From Bacteroidota bacterium (lineage in GTDB: Bacteria > Bacteroidota > Ignavibacteria > Ignavibacteriales > Ignavibacteriaceae), in the NCBI GenBank assembly GCA_023453665.1, contig JAEXTA010000191.1, positions 1 to 46,829 of the forward strand: a DNA stretch of 46,829 nt, in the 5' to 3' direction. The translations under genes were made by a program, and so were the position numbers. This document shows positions 8,167 to 15,731 of this stretch, one piece after another. Every line of letters starts with the position of its first letter. Positions within the stretch are counted from its first letter, which is position 1. A model generated the notes under the pieces. It did no database searches. It saw only the letters and a program-made list of their open reading frames with translations, and was not told where the DNA came from.

Positions 8167-10140
8167 ATGCTTTTGCGATATGCAACTCTATTTTCGATTG
8201 TCCTTACATTAATTTTATCATCCTGTTCTCCAAAACATTCGGAAATTGTGTTGGCGGAGTTCGGAGATTCAAAAATTCAAATGAAAGAATTTGAAGAAGT
8301 TTATACACGAAATGCGGGAAGTCTTGAACAGGCTAAGCAGGATAGTCTTCCCAAGCTAAAAAATTTTTTGGATCTTTATGTTAACTTCAAAATGAAGTTG
8401 CGCGATGCAGATGTTCGCGGATATAAATCCGATCCATCTCTTTATGCAGAATTATTAGACTATAAAAAGAAAGTGGGTGTTACCTACATTCTTGAAAAAG
8501 ACATAGTTGAACCCGGCGTTAAAGATCTTTATGAAAAAAGAAAATGGGAATGGCGCGTAAGTCATATAATGTTCCGGCCAGATTCACTTGGTGATGAAGC
8601 GGCAAGACTTGAAGCAGTGGCAGTTCTGGACAGCATAAAAAAAGGTTCGACATTTGAAGAAATGGTAACAAAACATTCGGATGACCATTTTTCTACCGCA
8701 AGTGCAGGTGATATTTTTTATGTTACAGCAGGTCAGCTTCCAATTGAATTTGAAGATGCTTTTGTAAAAACAGAAGCAGGACAGGTTTATCCCGAAGTTG
8801 TTAAAACTCGCTTTGGATATCACATTGTAAAAGTAACTGAAAAGAAAACCCGTGTACCACAGTTAAAAGCCAGCCACATACTTGTTGCTACAAGCAACCA
8901 GGAAGGTCCTGTTGATACAATAGCAGCTATGATGAGAATTGACTCAATTATGACGCAGTTAAAAAACGGAGCTGATTTCGGTGAGTTGGCAATAAAGTAC
9001 AGCGATGATACAGGCTCAAAACCAAATGGCGGCGATCTTGGTTTTTTTGAAAGAAGACAAATGGTGAAGGAATTTGATGAAACTGCATTTGCGATGAATG
9101 TCGGTGATGTATCAGGCGTTGTTAAAACAGCTTATGGTTATCATATTATTAAAGTGACAGATAAAAAACCTTATCCGGCTTTTGATGATGAAAAAGAAAA
9201 TCTGAAAAAAGTTTTTCGTCAGACCCGTTACCAGTCTGAATATGATAAGTTAATGGATTCTCTAAAGACTAAATTTAATTACTATGTACATGATGCAACA
9301 ATTCAACGCATTGTCGAATTAAGTGATTCAGTTAAGTTTAGCAGCCAGCATCCGGCTATGGATGATTTTAAAGATATGCCTCTGATCATGTGCAATAATA
9401 AAACTTATCCTGCATCTTTGCTTTTTGAAACACTTGGTAATAACAATGACTTTTCAAACAGATTTATCACGATCACTTTACTGAACGATGCTGTTAAAAA
9501 AGCTTCTGAAGATATTCTGCTTGAAGAAAAAGCTATGACGCTGGAACAAACCAGACCCGAGTTTGCAGCTTTAATGGATGATTACAGGAATGGAATATTT
9601 ATCTTCAAAATTCAGGAAGAGGAGGTTTGGGCTAAAGTTAAATTAGATTCAGTAAAACTTTATGAACATTACCTTGCAACAAAAGATAAATACAACTGGA
9701 ATGACAGGGTTCATTATAAAGAGATTTATTCCCGTAAGGATTCGTTAATAAATCACTACTATGATTTGCTGACAAAAGGCGAAAGTTTTGATACGCTTGC
9801 ATATAAATTCACCGAACGCCCCGGTTATAAAGATAAGTTTGGTGATTTTGGAATTGTGGAAGCTAATTCATCAGAGCTTTCAAAAGCAGCAAACAGCCTT
9901 GTTAAACCAGGTGATTTTTCAAAGCCAGTACAGAATTCAAATGGATATTCAATTGTAATGCTCGTTGAAAAACATCCTGCAAGAACAAAAACATTTGAAG
10001 AAGCAAAAGCTGAAGTTTCAGGATCATTCCAGGAACAGGAAAGCAAAAGACTTGAACAGGAATATCTTGAGTCACTAAAGCTTAGATATAAACCGGTTAT
10101 CAATTACGATAAACTTGAAAAAGCATTCAAAGAAAATTAA
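8167..10140 (+). CDS. Lipoprotein peptidyl-prolyl isomerase with two parvulin domains (PpiC/PrsA-like foldase)
   Basis: The 657-residue protein starts at ATG 8167, 9 bases after AAAGGAG. Residues 1-20 form a lipoprotein signal with lipobox LSSC (Cys20), so it is membrane-anchored and faces the periplasm. Parvulin domain 1 spans about 130-225 (SHIMF start, FGYHIVKV end). Parvulin 2 spans about 234-333 (ASHILV start, GGDLGFF, YGYHIIKV end). A third, degenerate parvulin-like region lies near 520-620 (HYKEIYSRKDSL to GYSIVML). Such proteins isomerise prolyl bonds and chaperone outer-membrane or secreted proteins. The next gene overlaps its end by 26 bases and two more foldase-like genes follow, so the three look like one operon. 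Confidence 0.9.
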   Translation: MLLRYATLFSIVLTLILSSCSPKHSEIVLAEFGDSKIQMKEFEEVYTRNAGSLEQAKQDSLPKLKNFLDLYVNFKMKLRDADVRGYKSDPSLYAELLDYKKKVGVTYILEKDIVEPGVKDLYEKRKWEWRVSHIMFRPDSLGDEAARLEAVAVLDSIKKGSTFEEMVTKHSDDHFSTASAGDIFYVTAGQLPIEFEDAFVKTEAGQVYPEVVKTRFGYHIVKVTEKKTRVPQLKASHILVATSNQEGPVDTIAAMMRIDSIMTQLKNGADFGELAIKYSDDTGSKPNGGDLGFFERRQMVKEFDETAFAMNVGDVSGVVKTAYGYHIIKVTDKKPYPAFDDEKENLKKVFRQTRYQSEYDKLMDSLKTKFNYYVHDATIQRIVELSDSVKFSSQHPAMDDFKDMPLIMCNNKTYPASLLFETLGNNNDFSNRFITITLLNDAVKKASEDILLEEKAMTLEQTRPEFAALMDDYRNGIFIFKIQEEEVWAKVKLDSVKLYEHYLATKDKYNWNDRVHYKEIYSRKDSLINHYYDLLTKGESFDTLAYKFTERPGYKDKFGDFGIVEANSSELSKAANSLVKPGDFSKPVQNSNGYSIVMLVEKHPARTKTFEEAKAEVSGSFQEQESKRLEQEYLESLKLRYKPVINYDKLEKAFKEN

Positions 10141-10942
10141 AATCATATCATTTATTATTATCATCGCAGCTTTAATTTCGGGCTGCGATGATGATAAATC
10201 CCGTAATGACTATGTAGCAAAAGTTAATAACTCTTACCTTACCGGCGAAGATATTGCTGCAATGGTTGACACATCTGCCGGAAAAAAATATTTCAGGAAT
10301 GAAGTAATTAAGAACTGGATTGAAAAAGAACTGCTTTACCAGGCTGCTGTTAAAGAGGGGATAACAGATGAAAAAGAATTTCAGCGATTAATAGAAAACA
10401 GCAGAAAAGAGTTAGCTGTTTCGCTTTACATTAAAAAATTTCTGGATGAAGAAATTGTACGATACTCCGATAAAGATATTCTGGGTTTCTTTGAGGAAAA
10501 TAAAAATGACTTTTTACTATCTGCCGATACATATATAATTAACAGAGTTGATTTTATTAATGAGGATAAAGCTATCCTGTTCAGAAACACTGTACTTGAA
10601 AGTGACTGGAATAAAGCCCTGAATATATTCAGTGCCGATTCAGCATTTCTTAAAAGTAATACAGGATTAAAATTATACGATTATGAAATTCATCCTTCAG
10701 AACTTTATAGCGTAATTACCTCTCTTTATCCTTCTGAAATAAGCATACTCCTTTCACTGAACGCAGGAATGTTTACAATCGTTCAGGTCGAAAATAAATT
10801 TCTAAAAAATCAAACACCTCCTTTTGAAATTGTTAAAGAAGAAGTTAAGAACCGATTCATAGGAATTCAGAAAGAGAAACAATTTAAAGAGTTAATGCAG
10901 GACCTTTACTCACAAAATGATGTCGATATAAAAACCAGGTGA
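10115..10942 (+). CDS. SurA-like chaperone lipoprotein without an evident parvulin catalytic core
   Basis: This 275-residue product begins at TTG 10115, inside the end of the preceding gene; no ATG or GTG lies before the signal sequence. Residues 1-24 are a lipoprotein signal with lipobox ISGC (Cys24). The next part (YVAKVNNSYLTGEDIAAM, then WIEKELLYQAAVKEGI) resembles the N-terminal helical chaperone region of SurA/PpiC proteins. After residue 130 the sequence could be a decayed parvulin fold, but the usual GGDLG and GYHI signatures are absent. It is therefore likely a binding chaperone rather than an isomerase. It lies between two parvulin genes, with the next ATG 3 bases after its stop. 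The family call is moderate. Confidence 0.7.
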   Translation: MKKHSKKIKIISFIIIIAALISGCDDDKSRNDYVAKVNNSYLTGEDIAAMVDTSAGKKYFRNEVIKNWIEKELLYQAAVKEGITDEKEFQRLIENSRKELAVSLYIKKFLDEEIVRYSDKDILGFFEENKNDFLLSADTYIINRVDFINEDKAILFRNTVLESDWNKALNIFSADSAFLKSNTGLKLYDYEIHPSELYSVITSLYPSEISILLSLNAGMFTIVQVENKFLKNQTPPFEIVKEEVKNRFIGIQKEKQFKELMQDLYSQNDVDIKTR

Positions 10943-10945
10943 AAT

Positions 10946-12217
10946 ATGAACTTTAAAATTTTATTATTTATAACATGTTTTTCAGCTATTACATTTGCAC
11001 AGCAGGTGCTTGACAAAGTTGTTGCTGTTGTTGACAACGAAATTATTCTGCTGAGCGAATTGGATTTTCAGACAAACCTGCTTGCAGCCCAAAGGAAAAT
11101 TGATCCGAATACACCCGGTTTAAGAGATCAGGTTTTAAAAGCTATGATTGATGATAAACTGGTTTATGCTCAAGCCAATTTTGATTCTATTATTGTATCT
11201 GATGAAGAAGTAAAAAGCAGGATTGATTACCAGATAGAATTGTTCAAACAACAGTACGGCTCAAAGGAAAAAGTTGAACAGGTTTATGGAATGACGATTG
11301 AAAAGATAAAAAGAGAACTGCGGGATGAAGTAAGAAAAAATATTATGGTGCAGCGGCTGCAGGAAAAAAACTTTTCAAGTCTTGAAACATCACGGAGAGA
11401 GGTCGAAGATTTTTTTAATGTTTATAAAGACAGTCTTGGAATGATTCCTGAAAAAGTTCAGATCTCGCACATATTCAGAAATCCAAAAGCCACTGACCTA
11501 GTGAAAGTAAAATACCGTGAACTTGCACAATCTATCCTCGACTCTATCAAAGCCGGAGCTGACTTTGGCACAATGGCAAAAAGATATTCGGAAGATCCCG
11601 GAAGTGCAGTTCAGGGAGGCGATCTTGGGTTTGTAAAAAGAGGTGTGTTCTATCCGGAATTCGAATCAGCAGCATTTCTGCTTGCTGAAGGCCAATTATC
11701 AGAAGTTGTTGAATCACCGGTTGGATTTCATATCATACAAATGCTTGAACGACGGGGTGAATCAATTCATACAAGGCACATACTAATAAAAATAAAAATT
11801 GATGATGCTGCAGATCTAAAGACGATAGAATTCCTTACGGATGTAAGAGACAGTGTTACACGTAAACTCGGAAACTTCAGTGACTATGCAAAAAAATACA
11901 GCGAAGATAAAGAGACAAGCGTATTTGGTGGAAGCCTTGGAACTTTTTATGTGAACCAACTTGATAAATCATTGCTTGATATAGTTTCAAAATTAAAAGA
12001 AGGTGAGATCAGTTTCCCTAAACGAATTGAATATTCATCAGCCAGTTACGGTTATCACATTGTTTATCTTGAAAAGAAAACACCTCAGCATCTTGCCAAC
12101 CTTGAACAGGATTATATTGAAATCAAAAAAATTGCAGATGAATATAAACGCCAGAAAAAATATGATGCATGGATTGAAGAACTGAAATCAAAAATTTTCT
12201 GGGAAATACGGATCTGA
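10946..12217 (+). CDS. surA: Periplasmic chaperone SurA, two parvulin domains
   Basis: The protein has 423 residues, and residues 1-18 form a cleavable signal (ending TFAQQ). Residues 19-165 are the SurA N-terminal module (VVAVVDNEIILLSELDF, then MIDDKLVYAQA). Parvulin 1 spans about 172-270 with QISHIF, GGDLGFV and GFHIIQM. Parvulin 2 spans about 276-375 with TRHILI, GGSLGTF and GYHIVYL. A C-terminal helix ends at 423, as in SurA. SurA escorts unfolded outer-membrane proteins to the BAM complex; the start of a BamA/TamA-family gene lies at the far end of this window. The gap to the upstream gene is only 3 bases, so translation is probably coupled. Confidence 0.9.
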   Translation: MNFKILLFITCFSAITFAQQVLDKVVAVVDNEIILLSELDFQTNLLAAQRKIDPNTPGLRDQVLKAMIDDKLVYAQANFDSIIVSDEEVKSRIDYQIELFKQQYGSKEKVEQVYGMTIEKIKRELRDEVRKNIMVQRLQEKNFSSLETSRREVEDFFNVYKDSLGMIPEKVQISHIFRNPKATDLVKVKYRELAQSILDSIKAGADFGTMAKRYSEDPGSAVQGGDLGFVKRGVFYPEFESAAFLLAEGQLSEVVESPVGFHIIQMLERRGESIHTRHILIKIKIDDAADLKTIEFLTDVRDSVTRKLGNFSDYAKKYSEDKETSVFGGSLGTFYVNQLDKSLLDIVSKLKEGEISFPKRIEYSSASYGYHIVYLEKKTPQHLANLEQDYIEIKKIADEYKRQKKYDAWIEELKSKIFWEIRI

Positions 12218-12244
12218 TAAACTGAACTAAATACGGAAATAAAT

Positions 12245-13243
12245 TTGAAACAACCTGAATTTGAAAAAGATGATGTTACGCTAGTCTCTACTTTGAACGA
12301 CAGCGTTAAAAAAATAAAATCTGAAATTGGTAAAGTGATCATCGGGCAGGAAAAAATTATCGATGACCTCGTAGTATCACTATTATCAAAAGGACATTGT
12401 TTGCTTATCGGAGTTCCGGGACTCGCAAAAACTTTATTGATAAAAACTCTATCAGAAGTTCTTGATCTGTCATTTAACAGGATTCAGTTTACACCTGATC
12501 TTATGCCAAGTGATATAACAGGCATTGAAATTATTGAAGAAGATTTTTCGAGTAAGAAAAGAAATTTCAAGTTTATTAAAGGACCTGTTTTCGCAAATGT
12601 TATTCTTGCAGATGAAATAAACAGGACTCCGCCCAAAACACAGTCGGCTTTACTTGAAGCAATGCAGGAACATAAAGTAACAACAGCCGGAACAACATAT
12701 ACTTTACCCGAACCATTTTTTGTTCTCGCAACACAAAACCCGATTGAGCAGGAAGGCACATATCCGCTGCCTGAAGCACAGCTTGACAGGTTTATGTTTA
12801 ATCTGTGGCTTGATTATCCTTCAATTGATGAGGAAGTAAAAATTGTTCACAGCACTACAAGCGGTTTTACGCCTCAACTGAACAAAGTTGTTAACGCTGC
12901 TGAAATCCAAAATTACCAGGAACTGGTAAGAAGAGTTCCGGTCGCAGATAATGTTGTACAGTATGCTGTAAAGATAACCAATATGACGAGGGCAAATAAT
13001 TCACACGCGCCTAAATTTGTTAAAGACTGGATTACATGGGGCGCAGGTCCAAGAGCATCACAATACCTTATACTGGCTGCAAAAGCTAAAGCAGTTATTG
13101 AAGGAAGATTTACACCGAATATCGATGATGTTAAATCTTCACTTACCCCGGTTTTACGTCACAGAATAATTACCAACTTTAGTGCTGAAGCTGACGGGAT
13201 AAAATCTGAGGATGTGATTAAAAAATTATTGGAAGAAGTCTGA
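12245..13243 (+). CDS. MoxR-family AAA+ ATPase
   Basis: This 332-residue cytosolic AAA+ ATPase is the normal MoxR size. The Walker A is GVPGLAKT at 56-63, the MoxR form with Ala before the Lys-Thr. The Walker B is LADEIN near 121-126. The family-typical stretch LATQNPIEQEGTYPLPEAQL leads to DRFMF, and a C-terminal lid domain follows. MoxR proteins usually act with VWA-domain partners to activate or assemble other proteins. No VWA or DUF58 gene follows here: the next gene is convergent, 3 bases away. The start is TTG at 12245 with a weak GGAA upstream; no better in-frame start precedes the conserved region. It probably shares the surA transcript, 27 bases downstream of it. Confidence 0.93.
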   Translation: MKQPEFEKDDVTLVSTLNDSVKKIKSEIGKVIIGQEKIIDDLVVSLLSKGHCLLIGVPGLAKTLLIKTLSEVLDLSFNRIQFTPDLMPSDITGIEIIEEDFSSKKRNFKFIKGPVFANVILADEINRTPPKTQSALLEAMQEHKVTTAGTTYTLPEPFFVLATQNPIEQEGTYPLPEAQLDRFMFNLWLDYPSIDEEVKIVHSTTSGFTPQLNKVVNAAEIQNYQELVRRVPVADNVVQYAVKITNMTRANNSHAPKFVKDWITWGAGPRASQYLILAAKAKAVIEGRFTPNIDDVKSSLTPVLRHRIITNFSAEADGIKSEDVIKKLLEEV

Positions 13244-13246
13244 CAA

Positions 13247-14299
13247 TCAGAGTTTAGCGATCTTATAATTTTTAAAAGCAAAATAAAATTCTTTAACAGC
13301 AGTTTTGATTACTGTTGCCGCGGGTACTGCCAATAACATTCCGATAATTCCGAACAACTGACTTCCCCCAATAATTAAAAGAATAATTACTATCGGGTGC
13401 ATATCAACACTTTTGGAAAATACATATGGCTGCACAATCCCATTGTCTAATGTATAAACAATTGTAACAAGCATAATTATGTATGGAATTTGGGATAGAT
13501 CGCCAAACTGAATTATTGAGATGATTGCTGCAGGTATGCCTCCGATAATAGGACCAAAATAGGGAACAAGATGACCTAACCCTGATATAACTCCGAGTGG
13601 AAGTGAATTTTCCAGCCCAATGATATAAAAACCAAACCCTAAAGTAACACCGACAAATGCCGCGTCGAAGATCCAACCGCGGACAAACCTGCCAAGCTGA
13701 ACACTAACTTTTTTAATTATCCAGTATGACATTTCAAAATACTTATTCGGCATAATGTGAAGAATACTTTTGGTTATTGTTCTGCTGTCTTTAAGAATAA
13801 AGAATGTTATAAAAGGAACAATAACAAGAATGGCTATAACAGAAACTATACTAGACAGAACAGTGCTTATCTGATCAAATGAATTAATTATTTGTTCTGA
13901 AATAAACTTTTCGATTTTAGATGATAATTCTCCCGGGCTGAATACAGGAAGATATTTCTGTATTTCTGTTTCGATAGCAATTATCTGTTCGTGAAGCGAA
14001 TAGTATCTGAGTGATTGAATTAATTCATTCAACTGGAAAACGAAAGCGGGAATAAAAATTGACATTGAAAAGTAAATCAGAAAACCAAAAACTATAAATA
14101 CAACTGATGTGGAAATACTTCGTTTGATGCCCCGCTGTTCAATGAGTAACACTACAGGCTGAAGGATAAATGCAAGCAGTATTGATACCGCAAGAATAAT
14201 AAGAAGGTCGATAAGCAGGTAAAACAAAACAACAGCTAAAACCCCGGCTGCTGCCAGCAACACTTTTTTTAAAATTCTACCTGATGAGGATACTGCCAT
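13247..14299 (-). CDS. AI-2E / PerM-family inner-membrane permease
   Basis: This 350-residue polytopic protein has hydrophobic segments near residues 15-40, 55-85, 145-175, 205-235, 245-270, 275-290 and 305-335, the layout of the AI-2E transporter family. The central loop contains KPEMSYW-like spacing (MPNKYFEMSYWIIKKVSVQL), and the conserved patch GLGHLVPYFGPIIGGIPAAI is visible. Members have been linked to autoinducer-2 export or Na+/H+ antiport, but the substrate cannot be read from sequence. It is the last gene of a minus-strand series (ppk1, mrp, nfu), 65 bases after nfu. Its stop is 3 bases from the convergent moxR stop. No clear SD precedes the ATG. Confidence 0.85.
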   Translation of the reverse strand: MAVSSSGRILKKVLLAAAGVLAVVLFYLLIDLLIILAVSILLAFILQPVVLLIEQRGIKRSISTSVVFIVFGFLIYFSMSIFIPAFVFQLNELIQSLRYYSLHEQIIAIETEIQKYLPVFSPGELSSKIEKFISEQIINSFDQISTVLSSIVSVIAILVIVPFITFFILKDSRTITKSILHIMPNKYFEMSYWIIKKVSVQLGRFVRGWIFDAAFVGVTLGFGFYIIGLENSLPLGVISGLGHLVPYFGPIIGGIPAAIISIIQFGDLSQIPYIIMLVTIVYTLDNGIVQPYVFSKSVDMHPIVIILLIIGGSQLFGIIGMLLAVPAATVIKTAVKEFYFAFKNYKIAKL

Positions 14300-14364
14300 A
14301 GATATAATTCAGAATTAATTTTTAACTGAAATTATTTACGTGCACAAAGTAAAAAAATATTCAT

Positions 14365-14589
14365 TTAATCAATAGCTTCAACCCGGCGAATTCCCGGAAC
14401 ATCTTTAAGTATTGCTCTCTCTATTCCTGCGCGCAAAGTCATTTGAGACATTGGACAATTCCTGCATTCGCCTGTTAATCTTACTTTTACAATTCCGTCT
14501 TCAGAGATTTCAATCAGTTCTATATCACCGTTATCTGCTTGCAGAAATGGTCTTATATTTTTTAAAGCAGCTTGAACTTCATTTAACAT
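14365..14589 (-). CDS. NifU C-terminal-like Fe-S cluster scaffold/carrier
   Basis: This 74-residue protein is a stand-alone Nfu domain. It starts NEVQAALKNIRPFLQADNGD and carries CRNC with Cys42 and Cys45 (CxxC), the residues that hold a [4Fe-4S] cluster between two subunits in this family, followed by SQMTLRAGIE. It would carry Fe-S clusters to target enzymes in the cytosol. It starts 14 bases after the Mrp stop, and Mrp-type ATPases also serve Fe-S assembly, so the pair is functionally coherent. No strong SD is visible; translation may be coupled to mrp. Confidence 0.92.
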   Translation of the reverse strand: MLNEVQAALKNIRPFLQADNGDIELIEISEDGIVKVRLTGECRNCPMSQMTLRAGIERAILKDVPGIRRVEAID

Positions 14590-14603
14590 AAATTCAGTAC
14601 CGA

Positions 14604-15704
14604 TTAATCTTCATCGAGTATAATTTCAATTTTAGAATTGCCTTCCGCATTTCTTTTGTTTACCTGGTCTTCAAGATTCAAAGATATTTTGGTCAATATT
14701 TCAGCGTGTTCAGAGTCAGGCATATCAAAAACAATAGGAACTCCGTTATCGCCGCCCATCCGTATTCTCGGATCGATAGGAATTCCACCGAGAAAAGGAA
14801 CATTTAATTCTTTAGAAATTTTTTCACCGCCGCCTTTTCCGAAAATATCATATTGTTTACCAGTATCCGGGGCAATGAAGTAACTCATATTTTCAACAAC
14901 ACCAAGTACGGGAACATTAACTCTTGTAAACATCTTTAGCGCTTTTCTTGCATCAATTAATGAAACTTCCTGCGGGGTTGTGACAATAACCGCACCTGTA
15001 AGCGGTATAGTTTGAACAAGTGTTAACTGAATATCACCTGTTCCCGGCGGCATATCAAATACAAGATAATCCAGTTCACCCCAGTCAACATCAGACATAA
15101 ACTGTTTGACTGCACCGCTTGCCATAGGACCGCGCCATATAACCGGCGCATTGTCATCTATCAACAGCCCGATTGAAATTAATTTTATCCCGTAACTTTC
15201 AAGAGGAATCATCTTGGTTAAATTACCACTCTGGTAAACTTTTGGTTTTTCATTGATACCAAGCATAAGCGGGATGCTTGGCCCGTATATATCCGCATCA
15301 ATTAAACCAACCTTTGCACCTTCCTTTGCAAGTGTAACAGCAAGGTTCACAGCAATTGTACTTTTTCCAACACCGCCTTTGCCGCTTGCAACTGCAATTG
15401 TATTCTTAACGCCTGGCAGTATTGCATCCTTCTTTGAATCTTTATGCGATGTAACTTTAGGAGTGATTGAAAGATCAATATCTTTTAGTGAACTAAAATC
15501 ATTTTTTATCTTTTCGGCAATTGTTCTCCTGATATTTTCGGTTAGTTCAGATTCTGATAATGGCAGAGCAACATTCAATATTAGTTTACTGTCTAATAGT
15601 TCAAATTTTTTAATAGTGTTTAATGTCAGTTTAGAAGAATCAAGCTCTTTAAGTTTTACGGATTTGAGTGAATTTATAATTCCATTTTTTGTTATGTCAT
15701 TCAT
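14604..15704 (-). CDS. Mrp/ApbC/NBP35-family P-loop ATPase, cysteine-free
   Basis: The protein has 366 residues. Residues 1-85 form an N-terminal MIP18/FSCA-like domain, and residues 100-345 form a deviant Walker P-loop ATPase with SGKGGVGKST at 107-116, DADIYGPS near 136-143 and FDMPPGTGD near 216-224. Mrp proteins bind and pass on Fe-S clusters in an ATP-dependent way. The conserved CxxC near ENMSYF is replaced (FIAPDTGKQY, Ala278 where a Cys is common), and I find no Cys anywhere in the chain, so it cannot ligate a cluster by itself. It may act with the Nfu protein encoded 14 bases downstream. It follows ppk1 by 27 bases. Confidence 0.93.
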   Translation of the reverse strand: MNDITKNGIINSLKSVKLKELDSSKLTLNTIKKFELLDSKLILNVALPLSESELTENIRRTIAEKIKNDFSSLKDIDLSITPKVTSHKDSKKDAILPGVKNTIAVASGKGGVGKSTIAVNLAVTLAKEGAKVGLIDADIYGPSIPLMLGINEKPKVYQSGNLTKMIPLESYGIKLISIGLLIDDNAPVIWRGPMASGAVKQFMSDVDWGELDYLVFDMPPGTGDIQLTLVQTIPLTGAVIVTTPQEVSLIDARKALKMFTRVNVPVLGVVENMSYFIAPDTGKQYDIFGKGGGEKISKELNVPFLGGIPIDPRIRMGGDNGVPIVFDMPDSEHAEILTKISLNLEDQVNKRNAEGNSKIEIILDED

Positions 15705-15731
15705 TCGGATAAGTACTTTCTGATTTTTAGT

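Noticed and set aside
15253..15723. 156-residue plus-strand open frame opposite mrp
   Set aside because: It is antisense to a clear Mrp gene, has no SD, and its Ser/Phe-rich composition is that of a shadow frame.
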